Assembly (NCBI RefSeq): GCF_001280065.1
Contig: NZ_LGEA01000036.1
Span: 62,001-126,000 of the forward strand
Origin: Streptomyces sp. NRRL B-1140
GTDB taxonomy: Bacteria > Actinomycetota > Actinomycetes > Streptomycetales > Streptomycetaceae
Direction of reading: 5' to 3'
DNA length: 64,000 nt
The notes beneath the pieces are model-generated. The model made no database searches. It was not told the origin of the DNA and was given only the letters and a program-made list of their open reading frames with translations. Every line of letters begins with the position of its first letter. Position 1 is the stretch's first letter. This document shows positions 24,933 through 33,568 of this stretch, one piece after another. A program made the translations under genes and the position numbers.

Positions 24933-26267
24933 ATGACCGCACTTCCGCAGGAGCGCCGCGTCGTCACCGCCATTCCCGGTCCGAAGTCGCAGGAGCTGCA
25001 GGCCCGCCGTACCGCCGCGGTCGCGCAGGGCGTGGGGTCCGTGCTGCCCGTGTTCACCGCGCGGGCCGGTGGCGGGATCATCGAGGACGTCGACGGCAAC
25101 CGCCTCATCGACTTCGGGTCGGGCATCGCCGTGACCTCCGTGGGCGCCTCGGCCGAGGCCGTCGTGCGGCGGGCGTCGGCGCAGCTGGCCGACTTCACCC
25201 ACACCTGTTTCATGGTCACGCCCTACGAGGGGTACGTCGAGGTCGCCGAGGCGCTCGCCGAGCTGACCCCCGGTGACCACGCCAAGAAGAGCGCCCTGTT
25301 CAACTCGGGCGCCGAGGCCGTCGAGAACGCCGTGAAGATCGCGCGGGCGTACACCAAGCGGCAGGCCGTCGTGGTGTTCGACCACGGCTACCACGGGCGC
25401 ACCAACCTGACGATGGCGCTGACGGCCAAGAACATGCCGTACAAGCACGGCTTCGGCCCGTTCGCGCCCGAGGTGTACCGCGTGCCGGTGGCGTACGGCT
25501 ACCGCTGGCCGACCGGGCCCGAGAACGCCGGCCCCGAGGCCGCCGCGCAGGCCATCGACCAGATCAGCAAGCAGGTCGGCGCGGAGAACGTCGCCGCGGT
25601 CATCATCGAGCCGGTCCTCGGCGAGGGCGGCTTCATCGAGCCGGCCAAGGGCTTCCTGCCGGCGATCCGCAAGTTCACCGAGGACAACGGCATCGTCTTC
25701 GTCGCCGACGAGATCCAGTCCGGCTTCTGCCGTACGGGCCAGTGGTTCGCGTGCGAGGACGAGGGCATCGTCCCGGACCTCATCACGACGGCGAAGGGCA
25801 TCGCCGGCGGTCTGCCGCTCGCGGCCGTCACCGGGCGCGCCGAGATCATGGACGCCGCGCACGCGGGCGGCCTGGGCGGCACCTACGGCGGCAACCCGGT
25901 CGCCTGCGCGGGCGCGCTCGGCTCGATCGAGACGATGAAGGAGCTCGACCTCAACGCCAGGGCGAAGAACATCGAGGCGGTCATGAAGGCCCGCCTCGGC
26001 GCCATGGCCGAGAAGTTCGAGATCATCGGCGACGTCCGGGGCCGCGGCGCCATGATCGCCATCGAGCTGGTCAAGGACCGTGCCACCAAGGAGCCGAACC
26101 CGGAGGCGACGGCCGCGCTGGCCAAGGCGTGCCACGCCGAGGGCCTGCTGGTCCTGACCTGTGGCACCTACGGCAACGTGCTCCGCTTCCTGCCGCCGCT
26201 GGTGATCGGCGAGGACCTGCTGAACGAGGGTCTCGACATCATCGAGCAGGCGTTCTCCCGCGTCTGA
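24933..26267 (+). CDS. gabT: 4-aminobutyrate aminotransferase
   Basis: A 444-residue class III aminotransferase dependent on pyridoxal phosphate. K288 in TTAKGIAGGLPLAAV is the predicted Schiff-base lysine and D259 in FVADEIQSG the cofactor aspartate. NSGAEAVENAVKIAR forms the phosphate-binding cup. The sequence matches GabT, which converts GABA and 2-oxoglutarate to succinate semialdehyde and glutamate. AGGAG lies 7 bases before the ATG. It diverges from the TraG-like gene and is followed by a 412-base gap. Neighbouring polyamine uptake and oxidation genes would supply GABA. Confidence 0.93.
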   Translation: MTALPQERRVVTAIPGPKSQELQARRTAAVAQGVGSVLPVFTARAGGGIIEDVDGNRLIDFGSGIAVTSVGASAEAVVRRASAQLADFTHTCFMVTPYEGYVEVAEALAELTPGDHAKKSALFNSGAEAVENAVKIARAYTKRQAVVVFDHGYHGRTNLTMALTAKNMPYKHGFGPFAPEVYRVPVAYGYRWPTGPENAGPEAAAQAIDQISKQVGAENVAAVIIEPVLGEGGFIEPAKGFLPAIRKFTEDNGIVFVADEIQSGFCRTGQWFACEDEGIVPDLITTAKGIAGGLPLAAVTGRAEIMDAAHAGGLGGTYGGNPVACAGALGSIETMKELDLNARAKNIEAVMKARLGAMAEKFEIIGDVRGRGAMIAIELVKDRATKEPNPEATAALAKACHAEGLLVLTCGTYGNVLRFLPPLVIGEDLLNEGLDIIEQAFSRV

Positions 26268-26679
26268 CCTTCCGGGGGACCGGCAGAGCGTGTGAAGAAG
26301 GTGTGCGAGGTGGATGACAGGGCGTCCCACGGCCTGTCCTGCGCCTCGCCGCTGTCGTAGGTTCTACCCAGATGAGAGATACACCCCGCCCACAGGGGAC
26401 TGTGGGTGACATCAGGCCGGGGCCTCCCCAGCTTCGACCTGGTCGTGCCCTCGCGCACACAACCGGAGCCTGAGGCTCTGGATCTCCTCACCGATCGGAC
26501 AGTCGCCCGCCCCAAACCCCCCGGGGCGCGCGACGTTCCGGTCCGGAACGGCCGCCCCGGAACTCCCCCCCCTGTTCCGGGGCGGCCGACCTCTCTTCCC
26601 CGCCCCTGGTACGGCACCGCGAGTCGCGGCCTTCAGGGGCCCGCGAGCCGGCGTCCGCCCTCGTGCCAAGCTGTGCCGC
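26268..26679. other. 412-base gap without a supported gene
   Basis: No open frame here has convincing codon use or a conserved product. The gap holds a strong hairpin at 26549-26588 and a small one, GAGCC-TGA-GGCTC, near 26465. The promoter for the PAP2 gene should lie at its right end. Confidence 0.5.
26549..26588. terminator. Strong hairpin between gabT and the PAP2 gene
   Basis: CGGCCGCCCCGGAAC (26549-26563) pairs perfectly over 15 bases with GTTCCGGGGCGGCCG (26574-26588) around a C-rich loop. It lies 280 bases after gabT, far for a simple terminator, so a long 3' tail or a small RNA could end here. Confidence 0.6.
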
Positions 26680-27351
26680 ATGCCGATCCCCGCGTATCAG
26701 GACCGCGCCGCTCCCCCGGGCTCCCCCGCCCTCATGTTCGCCCTCCCGGCCCTCCTCTTCGCGCTGATCACCTGGCAGGTCGTCGTGGACGGCCCGCTCG
26801 TCCGGCTCGACGAACGCCTCAGCCGGGTGCTCGTGAACCCGGACCGCTGCTCCGAGCTCCTCGCCGACCTGGGCAACGTCCCGGTCGCGGTCCCGGTCCT
26901 CGCCCTCGCGCTCGGGTACGTCGCCATACGCCACCGGCGCGCCGGTACGGACCGCTGGTGGCTGCCCGTCGCCGCCGGGGCGCTGCTCATGGCCCTGGTC
27001 CCGGCGCTGGTCGTCCCGCTGAAGGAACTCACGGCCCGCCCCGGTACCCCGGCCGTCCCGCCCGCGACCGGCTACTACCCCTCGGGCCACACCGCCACCG
27101 CTGTCGTCGCCTACGGCTGCGCGACGCTGCTGCTGCTCCCCTGGCTCCGCACCGCCCCGGCCCGCCGCGCCCTGGTCGCCCTGTGCGTCGTGCTGATCCT
27201 CGGGGCGAGTTACGGACTCGTCCGCCGGGGCTACCACTGGCCACTCGACGTGGTGGGCAGCTGGTGCCTGTGCACGGTGCTGCTGTCGGCGCTGTGGTGG
27301 TTCCTCCGGACCGTGACGACGCCCGGCCGGTCTCAGCCACCGGAGTGCTGA
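26680..27351 (+). CDS. PAP2-family membrane phosphatase
   Basis: A 223-residue integral membrane protein with about five or six predicted segments. It carries the acid-phosphatase motif 2 PSGHTAT (S135, H137) and a motif 3-like RRGYHWPLD (H186, D190). Motif 1 is a shortened KELTARP (K115, R120). The spacing of motifs 1 and 3 is atypical: the residue five positions before H186 is L180 instead of arginine. Activity on lipid phosphates is therefore likely but not certain. Relatives dephosphorylate undecaprenyl diphosphate or phosphatidic acid. Its last 19 bases overlap the converging downstream gene. Confidence 0.8.
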   Translation: MPIPAYQDRAAPPGSPALMFALPALLFALITWQVVVDGPLVRLDERLSRVLVNPDRCSELLADLGNVPVAVPVLALALGYVAIRHRRAGTDRWWLPVAAGALLMALVPALVVPLKELTARPGTPAVPPATGYYPSGHTATAVVAYGCATLLLLPWLRTAPARRALVALCVVLILGASYGLVRRGYHWPLDVVGSWCLCTVLLSALWWFLRTVTTPGRSQPPEC

Positions 27352-27803
27352 CCCCCGTGCTCCGTCGCCAGGGCCGCCACCGCCTCGTGCATCGCCAGTT
27401 CGAGCAGTGCCGGGTCCGTCAGCATGCCCGAGCCGTCCGGCGGGACCAGCCAGCGGACGCCGCCGGGTGAGGAGCGGCCGGGGTACGGCACGACGATCCA
27501 GGTCCCGGCGCCCGCCGTGCGGATGCCCGTGCCGAGCCACCGGGCCGCGGTGCCCGCCGGCACGAGGAATCCCATGCGGGCGTCGCCGAAGTTGACGAGC
27601 ACGGGGCCCGGTCGGTCGAGGACACGGGTGAGCACGTCGAGCGTGGCGTACCCCAGTTCGCCGGGCAGGATGAGCACGTCCCAGGCACGGCCGGCCGGCA
27701 GCAGCGCGACGCCGAGCGGACTGCGCTCCCATTCCCGGCGGCAGGCCTCGGGATCGGGCGCGACGGATGCGAGCCACTCGACCGCCGTTTTCGCACCGGT
27801 CAT
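27333..27803 (-). CDS. Conserved actinobacterial hypothetical protein
   Basis: A 156-residue soluble protein without a recognised active site. The pattern SPLGVALLPAGRAWDVLILP ... VNFGDARMGFLVPAG ... GTWIVVPYPGRSSPGGVRWLVPP resembles the N-terminal Prim-Pol-like domain found in short Streptomyces proteins. That fold match is my impression and is untested, and catalytic acidic residues are not evident. The ATG at 27803 was chosen; the upstream frame continues but crosses an inverted repeat. It overlaps the PAP2 gene tail to tail. Confidence 0.65.
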   Translation of the reverse strand: MTGAKTAVEWLASVAPDPEACRREWERSPLGVALLPAGRAWDVLILPGELGYATLDVLTRVLDRPGPVLVNFGDARMGFLVPAGTAARWLGTGIRTAGAGTWIVVPYPGRSSPGGVRWLVPPDGSGMLTDPALLELAMHEAVAALATEHGGQHSGG

Positions 27804-27810
27804 CGGAAAG

Positions 27811-27881
27811 ACCCCCTTCTCTCTCGCGAACCTCAACGGCGCGCGGGGCGCCGCCGAGGGCATCACGAGGGAGAAGGGGGT
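27811..27881. repeat. Long-arm inverted repeat in the leader of the hypothetical gene
   Basis: ACCCCCTTCTCTCTCG at 27811-27826 pairs with CGAGGGAGAAGGGGGT at 27866-27881 with one mismatch. The 39-base loop itself contains a GGCGC-type hairpin. It lies between the PuuB-like gene stop and the hypothetical gene start, so it is either a terminator or a 5' leader element. Confidence 0.55.
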
Positions 27882-27945
27882 GTCCCCCCGGCCATTACGC
27901 GGGTTCCGGTACCTCGTTGGAGTGAACCGGATCACGCCCGGTCGA

Positions 27946-29364
27946 TCAGCTGTCGAATCCCAGCCCCAACCGGTCCATCGTGCGCAGCCACAGGTTGCGG
28001 CGGCCGCCCTGGGCGTCCGCGCGGGCCAGTGACCACTTGGTGAGGGCGATGCCCGTCCAGGCGAACGGCTCGGGCGGGAAGGGCATGGGCTTCCTGCGGA
28101 CCATCCGCAGTTCCGTGCGCTCGGTGCGCTGCCCGCTCAGCAGGTCCAGCATCACGTCGGCGCCGAAGCGGGTCGCGCCGACCCCGAGGCCGGTGTACCC
28201 GGCCGCGTAGGCCACCTTGCCCTGGTGGGCGGTGCCGAAGAACGCCGAGAAGCGGGAGCAGGTGTCGATCGCGCCGCCCCAGGTGTGGCTGAAGCGGACG
28301 CCCTCCAGCTGCGGGAAGCAGGTGAAGAAGTGACCGGCGAGCTTGGCGTAGGTCTCGGGACGGTCGTCGTACTCGGCACGCACCCGGCCGCCGTAGGGGT
28401 AGATGGCGTCGTAGCCGCCCCAGAGGATCCGGTGGTCGGCGGACAGCCGGAAGTAGTGGAACTGGTTGGCGCTGTCGCCCAGTCCCTGGCGGTTCTTCCA
28501 GCCGATCGACGCGAGCTGGTCGGCCGTGAGCGGCTCGGTCATCAGGGCGTAGTCGTAGACCGGGACGGTGTACGAGCGGACGCGTCGGACGAGGTTCGGG
28601 AAGATGTTGGTCCCGAGGGCGACCTGGCGGGCGCGGATCCGGCCGTAGGGGGTGCGGACGGCCATGCCCGCGCCGTAGGGCTTGAGGGTCAGGGCGGGGG
28701 TGTGCTCGTAGACGCGCACGCCGAGCTCCCGGCAGGCACGCTTGAGGCCCCAGGCGAGCTTGGCCGGGTGCAGCATGGCGACGCCTCTGCGGTCCCACAG
28801 GCCGGCCTGGAAGGTGGGTGAGTTCACCTGCTCCCGTACGGCGTCGGCGTCCAGGAACTCGACGCCCTCGGCCAGGCCCCGGCGGGAGATCTCCTCGTGC
28901 CACTCGCGCAGTTCGCGCGCCTGGTAGGGCTCGGTGGCGACGTCGATCTCGCCGGTGCGCTCGAAGTCGCAGTCGAGGGAGTGCCGGGCGACGGCGGCCT
29001 CGATGGCGTCGAGGTTGCGGTCGCCCAGCTCCTGGAGCGTGTGGATCTCGTCGGGCCAGCGGGCGAGGCCGTTGGGCAGGCCGTGCGTGAGGGAGGCGGC
29101 GCAGAATCCGCCGTTGCGGCCGGAGGCGGCCCAGCCCACCTCGCGGCCCTCCACCAGCACCACGTCCCGCTGCGGGTCGCGCTCCTTGGCGATCAGCGCC
29201 GTCCACAGTCCGCTGTAGCCGCCGCCGACGACCAGCAGGTCGCAGGTCTCGGAGGTGGTGAGGGCGGGTTCGGGACGGGGCCGGCCGGGGTCGTCCAGCC
29301 AGTACGGGACCGGCTGGGCGTCGGAAAGCGAACGGGTCCACTGATTCATGGCACTCGGGGCCAT
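27946..29364 (-). CDS. FAD-dependent amine oxidoreductase, PuuB-like (gamma-glutamylputrescine oxidase type)
   Basis: A 472-residue DAO-family flavoprotein. The dinucleotide-binding motif is LLVVGGGYSGLWTALIA (about residues 43-60). The conserved REVGWAASGRNGGFCAA segment is typical of PuuB and related amine oxidases. The second FAD contact AAGYTGLGVGATRFGAD is near the C-terminus. The ATG at 29364 has AGGGAG 8 bases upstream. It lies downstream of the polyamine importer genes on the same strand, so oxidation of putrescine or its gamma-glutamyl derivative to the aldehyde is likely. A gamma-glutamyl ligase would have to be encoded elsewhere. Confidence 0.85.
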   Translation of the reverse strand: MAPSAMNQWTRSLSDAQPVPYWLDDPGRPRPEPALTTSETCDLLVVGGGYSGLWTALIAKERDPQRDVVLVEGREVGWAASGRNGGFCAASLTHGLPNGLARWPDEIHTLQELGDRNLDAIEAAVARHSLDCDFERTGEIDVATEPYQARELREWHEEISRRGLAEGVEFLDADAVREQVNSPTFQAGLWDRRGVAMLHPAKLAWGLKRACRELGVRVYEHTPALTLKPYGAGMAVRTPYGRIRARQVALGTNIFPNLVRRVRSYTVPVYDYALMTEPLTADQLASIGWKNRQGLGDSANQFHYFRLSADHRILWGGYDAIYPYGGRVRAEYDDRPETYAKLAGHFFTCFPQLEGVRFSHTWGGAIDTCSRFSAFFGTAHQGKVAYAAGYTGLGVGATRFGADVMLDLLSGQRTERTELRMVRRKPMPFPPEPFAWTGIALTKWSLARADAQGGRRNLWLRTMDRLGLGFDS

Positions 29365-29382
29365 GATGTCAACTCCCTACGG

Positions 29383-30183
29383 TTATGCCTTTTGTCTGTT
29401 GCGACGGTTTCCGGCGAGCATGGAAATCAGGACGAACAGTACGGCGACAATGAACATCGTCGTGCCGATGACATTGATCTGGACGGGTGTTCCGCGCTGC
29501 GCCGAGCCCCACACGAACATGGGGAAGGTGACGGTCGAGCCCGCGTTGAAATTGGTGATGATGAAATCGTCGAAGGAGAGGGCGAAAGCGAGCAGTGCGC
29601 CCGCCGCGATTCCGGGTGCCGCGATCGGCAGCGTGACCCGGACGAAGGTCTGGAACGGGCCCGCGTACAGATCCCGGGCCGCCTCCTCGAGCTTCGGGTC
29701 CATCGACATCACGCGAGCCTTGACGGCCGTGACCACGAAACTCAGGCAGAACATGATGTGGGCGATGAGGATCGTCCAGAAGCCCAGCTGGGCGCCCATG
29801 TTGAGGAACAGGGTGAGCAGCGAGGCGGCCATGACGACCTCGGGCATCGCCATCGGCAGGAAGATCAGCGAGTTCACGGCGCCGCGGGCGCGGAACCGGT
29901 AGCGGACCAGGGCGAAGGCGATCAGGGTGCCGAGGAGGGTGGCGCCGAGCGTCGCCCACACGGCGATCTGGAGGCTGAGGGACAGCGATCCGCACAGTCC
30001 GGAGACCCCGCACGGGTCCTTCCAGGCGTCCAGGGAGAACTGCTGCCACTCGTAGTTGAAGCGCCCCTTCGGTTTGTTGAAGGAGAACACCGTCACGACG
30101 GCGTTCGGCAGGAGCAGATAGCCGAGGGTCAGCAGTCCCGCCAGGACGACGAGATTTCTCTTGAGCCAGTTGACGAAAGCCAT
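29383..30183 (-). CDS. potC: Polyamine ABC transporter permease (PotC-like)
   Basis: A 266-residue inner-membrane permease with six predicted segments. The EAA loop is LEEAARDLYAGPFQTFVRVTLPIAAPG, and the PotC-type SFDDFIITNFNAG follows. Its ATG immediately follows the PotB stop (TGAATG) and it ends 18 bases before the PuuB-like gene. It is the last transporter gene of the binding protein-ATPase-PotB-PotC operon. Confidence 0.9.
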   Translation of the reverse strand: MAFVNWLKRNLVVLAGLLTLGYLLLPNAVVTVFSFNKPKGRFNYEWQQFSLDAWKDPCGVSGLCGSLSLSLQIAVWATLGATLLGTLIAFALVRYRFRARGAVNSLIFLPMAMPEVVMAASLLTLFLNMGAQLGFWTILIAHIMFCLSFVVTAVKARVMSMDPKLEEAARDLYAGPFQTFVRVTLPIAAPGIAAGALLAFALSFDDFIITNFNAGSTVTFPMFVWGSAQRGTPVQINVIGTTMFIVAVLFVLISMLAGNRRNRQKA

Positions 30184-31113
30184 TCAGACCAGATCCTCCG
30201 TCCCGGACCTGCGGATGTAGAGCGTCACCATGAGCAGAATGGCCGCCATGAGAATGAAGGAGAGCGCCGCCGCCGTCGGGTAGTCGAGCACTCTCAGGAA
30301 CTGTGTCTGGATGACGTTTCCGACCATGCGGGTGTCGGTGGAGCCGAGCAGATCGGCGTTCACGTAGTCACCGGCCGCCGGAATGAACGTCAGCAGGGTT
30401 CCGGAGACGACACCCGGCATCGACAGCGGGAAGGTGACCTTGCGGAAGGTCGTCCAGGGCCGGGCGTACAGGTCCCCCGCGGCCTCGTGAAGCCGGCCGT
30501 CGATGCGCTCCAGCGAGGTGTACAGCGGCAGGATCATGAACGGCAGGAAGTTGTACGTCAGACCGCACACCACCGCGAGCGGGGTGGCCAGGACGCGGTC
30601 GCCGGCGGTCATGCCGAGCCAGTCGGTGACGTCCAGGACGTGCAGCGTGTTCAGCGCGCCGACGACCGGGCCGCCGTCCGCGAGGATCGTCTTCCAGGCG
30701 AGGGTGCGGATGAGGAAGCTGGTGAAGAACGGCGCGATCACCAGGATCATGATCAGGTTCTTCCAGCGGCCCGCGCGGAAGGCGATCAGGTACGCCAGCG
30801 GGTATCCGAGCAGCAGGCACAGGATCGTCGCCGTGCCCGCGTAGAGCACGGAGCGGACGAACTGCGGCCAGTACGCGGACAGCGCGTCCCAGTAGGTGGC
30901 GAAGTGCCAGGTGACCTTGTAGCCCTCCTCCAGGGAGCCCGTCTGCACGGACGTGGAGGCCTGGTAGATCATCGGCAGCGCGAAGAAGACGACCAGCCAG
31001 AGGATGCCGGGCAGCAGCAGCCAGTACGGCGTGAAACGGCCCCGGCGCTTCGGGGGTGTCGGTTCGGGCGCTTCGGGTGCGAGGGGCGGTGGCGCCTCGG
31101 TGAGTGTCGACAT
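30184..31113 (-). CDS. potB: Polyamine ABC transporter permease (PotB-like)
   Basis: A 309-residue permease. A proline-rich cytoplasmic tail precedes the first segment (PYWLLLPGILWLVVFFALPM). The EAA loop is LHEAAGDLYARPWTTFRKVTFPLSMPG. The ATG overlaps the ATPase stop by one base (TGATG). The large extracytoplasmic loop after segment one is typical of PotB. Confidence 0.9.
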   Translation of the reverse strand: MSTLTEAPPPLAPEAPEPTPPKRRGRFTPYWLLLPGILWLVVFFALPMIYQASTSVQTGSLEEGYKVTWHFATYWDALSAYWPQFVRSVLYAGTATILCLLLGYPLAYLIAFRAGRWKNLIMILVIAPFFTSFLIRTLAWKTILADGGPVVGALNTLHVLDVTDWLGMTAGDRVLATPLAVVCGLTYNFLPFMILPLYTSLERIDGRLHEAAGDLYARPWTTFRKVTFPLSMPGVVSGTLLTFIPAAGDYVNADLLGSTDTRMVGNVIQTQFLRVLDYPTAAALSFILMAAILLMVTLYIRRSGTEDLV

Positions 31114-32267
31114 CAGGCCGCCTCTTCCACGCCCGCGTCGACGTCCTGGGCGGCGTCCAGGCCGAAGGTGTGGGCCGGGTTCCAGTGCAGGACGACCTCG
31201 GCGCCGGGTACCAGGCGCGGATCGCGGTCGATGTTCTGGGCGTAGACCTCGAAGTCGGAGCAGACCGGGCTGTCGACGACGTACTGCGTGGAGACGCCGA
31301 TGAAGCTGGAGTCGGCGATCCGGCCGGTGATGCGGTTGCGGCCCTCGGCTATCTCACCGGCGTCGTCGGCGTGGGTGAGGGAGATCTTCTCGGGGCGTAC
31401 ACCGACCAGCACCCTGCCGCCGGTCGTCGCGGGGGCGGAACATCGCGCCTCGGGCAGGACGAGCTTGCCGCCGCCCGCCTTCAGCACGATCTCCTCGCCG
31501 CTCTTCGAGTCGACCTCCGCCTCGATGAAGTTCGAGGTGCCGAGGAAGTTGGCGACGAAGGTGGTGCGCGGGTTCTCGTAGAGGTCGGTGGGCGCGCCCA
31601 GTTGCTCGACACGGCCGGCGTTCATCACGGCGACCGTGTCGGCCATGGTCATGGCCTCCTCCTGGTCGTGCGTGACGTGGATGAAGGTGATGCCGACCTC
31701 GGTCTGGATGCGCTTGAGCTCCAGTTGCATCTGGCGGCGCAGCTTCAGGTCGAGCGCGCCGAGCGGCTCGTCGAGCAGGAGCACCTTGGGGTGGTTGATC
31801 AGCGCACGGGCCACGGCGACGCGCTGCTGCTGGCCGCCGGAGAGCTGGTGCGGCTTCTTGCGGGCCTGCTCGCCGAGCTGGACGAGGTCGAGCATCTCGT
31901 CGACCTGCTTCTTCACCGACTTGAGGCCCCGTCGGCGCAGGCCGAAGGCGACGTTCTCGAAGATGTCGAGGTGCGGGAAGAGGGCGTAGGACTGGAAGAC
32001 CGTGTTCACCGGCCGCCTGTACGGCGGGAGCGCGGTCACGTCCTGGTCGCCCAGGAAGACGGTGCCGGCGGAAGGTTCCTCCAGCCCGGCGATCATGCGC
32101 AGGGTGGTGGTCTTCCCGCAGCCCGAGGCGCCGAGCAGGGCGAAGAAGGAGCCCTGCGGCACGGTCAGGTCGAGCGGGTGGACGGCGGTGAAGGCGCCGT
32201 AGGTCTTGGCGATGCCGGTGAGGCGGACGTCGCCGCCGGGGTCGGTCTTGTTCGTCATGGTGGTCAC
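31113..32267 (-). CDS. potA: Polyamine ABC transporter ATPase (PotA-like)
   Basis: A 384-residue ABC ATPase. Walker A is GASGCGKTT, the signature LSGGQQQR, Walker B VLLLDEP and the switch histidine THDQEEA. A C-terminal TOBE-type domain follows ([10 protein letters not shown]). The GTG at 32267 overlaps the binding-protein stop as GTGA and was preferred; an ATG three codons later (32258) is also possible. It powers the PotB/PotC pair. Confidence 0.92.
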   Translation of the reverse strand: MTTMTNKTDPGGDVRLTGIAKTYGAFTAVHPLDLTVPQGSFFALLGASGCGKTTTLRMIAGLEEPSAGTVFLGDQDVTALPPYRRPVNTVFQSYALFPHLDIFENVAFGLRRRGLKSVKKQVDEMLDLVQLGEQARKKPHQLSGGQQQRVAVARALINHPKVLLLDEPLGALDLKLRRQMQLELKRIQTEVGITFIHVTHDQEEAMTMADTVAVMNAGRVEQLGAPTDLYENPRTTFVANFLGTSNFIEAEVDSKSGEEIVLKAGGGKLVLPEARCSAPATTGGRVLVGVRPEKISLTHADDAGEIAEGRNRITGRIADSSFIGVSTQYVVDSPVCSDFEVYAQNIDRDPRLVPGAEVVLHWNPAHTFGLDAAQDVDAGVEEAA

Positions 32268-33511
32268 GCCCCCGTCAGCTTCGCGAACTTCGCTTCGAAC
32301 TCGGTCTCTTCCTTCGAGCTCAGGGAGCGGAAGGCATGGGACTTGGCGGCCATGGCCTTGTCGGGAATGATCAGCGGGTTGTTCGCCGCGTCCTTGTCGA
32401 TCTTCTCGAGCTCGGCCTTCACGCCGTCGACCGGGCACACGTAGTTGATGTACGCGGCGAGTTCGGCGGCCGGCTTCGGCTCGTAGTAGTAGTCGATGAG
32501 CCGTTCGGCGTTGGTCTTGTGCCGTGCCTTGTTGGGGATCAGCAGGTTGTCGGTGGACGTCACGTATCCGCTGTCCGGGATGAGGAAGTCGATGTCGGGG
32601 CTGTCCGCCTTGAGCTGGACGACGTCACCGGCCCAGGCGACACAGGCGGCGAAGTCGCCGCTGGTCAGGTCCGAGGTGTAGTCGTTGCCGGTGAAGCGGC
32701 GGATCTGGCCCTTGTCGACGGCCTTCTGCAGGCGGGCGATGGCGGCGTCGTAGTCGTCGGCGGTGAAGTCTGCCGGGTCCTTGCCCATGTCGAGCAGCGT
32801 CATGCCGATGCTGTCGCGCATCTCCGACAGGAAGCCCACCCGGCCCTTGAGCCTGGGGTTGTCCAGCAGGTCGGACACCGACTTCACCTCGACGCCGTCG
32901 AGGGCCTTCTTGTTGTACGCGATGACGGTGGAGATGCCCTGCCAGACGTACGAGTAGGCGCGGCCCGGGTCCCAGTCGGGGCTGCGGAACTGGGCCGACA
33001 GGTTGGCGTAGGCGTGCGGCAGGTTGCTCGGGTCGAGCTTCTGCACCCAGCCGAGGCGGATCAGGCGGGCGGCCAGCCAGTCAGTGAGGACGATCAGGTC
33101 GCGGCCGGTGTCCTGGCCTGCGGCGAGCTGCGGCTTGATCTTGCCGAAGAACTCGTTGTTGTCGTTGATGTCCTCGCTGTACTTGACCTTGATGCCGGTC
33201 CGCTTGGCGAACTGGTCCAGCGTCGGGTGGTGCTTGCCGCTGTCGTCGACGTCCATGTACTCGGTCCAGTTGGAGAAGTTCACCGTCTTCTCCTTGGCCG
33301 AGTGGTCCTCTGCCGAGACGCCGCCCTGCGTCTGACCGGCGGCGGGGATGCCGCAGGCGCTCAGCGTGCCGAGTCCGCCGGCCGCGAGCGCCCCGCCCGC
33401 CGAGGCGCGCAGCAGGGACCGCCGGGTGAGGGAGGCCCTGCCGTTTGCAAAACTGCGCCTCACGGCGGCCCTTTGGGCCGCGGACAGGCGGTCGGGCTCG
33501 TACTGCTCCAT
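32264..33511 (-). CDS. potD: Spermidine/putrescine-binding lipoprotein (PotD-like)
   Basis: A 415-residue binding protein. The N-terminus has a twin-arginine motif (RRSLLRAS) at about 31-38 followed by the lipobox LSACG near residue 53, so it is probably Tat-exported and lipidated. The mature part begins VNFSNWTEYMDVDD, matching PotD-like receptors, whose Trp and Asp residues hold polyamines. It heads the importer operon, 57 bases after the aldehyde dehydrogenase gene on the same strand, so all six genes may form one transcript. Confidence 0.9.
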   Translation of the reverse strand: MEQYEPDRLSAAQRAAVRRSFANGRASLTRRSLLRASAGGALAAGGLGTLSACGIPAAGQTQGGVSAEDHSAKEKTVNFSNWTEYMDVDDSGKHHPTLDQFAKRTGIKVKYSEDINDNNEFFGKIKPQLAAGQDTGRDLIVLTDWLAARLIRLGWVQKLDPSNLPHAYANLSAQFRSPDWDPGRAYSYVWQGISTVIAYNKKALDGVEVKSVSDLLDNPRLKGRVGFLSEMRDSIGMTLLDMGKDPADFTADDYDAAIARLQKAVDKGQIRRFTGNDYTSDLTSGDFAACVAWAGDVVQLKADSPDIDFLIPDSGYVTSTDNLLIPNKARHKTNAERLIDYYYEPKPAAELAAYINYVCPVDGVKAELEKIDKDAANNPLIIPDKAMAAKSHAFRSLSSKEETEFEAKFAKLTGA

Positions 33512-33568
33512 GCGCGTGGTGCCCTTTCGGAGGGTGGACGGCCGTTGGTCAGGCGGCCTGCAAAACGG

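Noticed and set aside
22618..24936. A 772-codon plus-strand open frame opposite the TraG-like ATPase
   Set aside because: The minus strand encodes Walker motifs and membrane helices; the plus frame has none.
26412..26681. An 89-codon minus-strand frame in the gabT-PAP2 gap
   Set aside because: The product is Arg/Gly/Pro-rich without a motif or ribosome site, and it crosses the strong hairpin.
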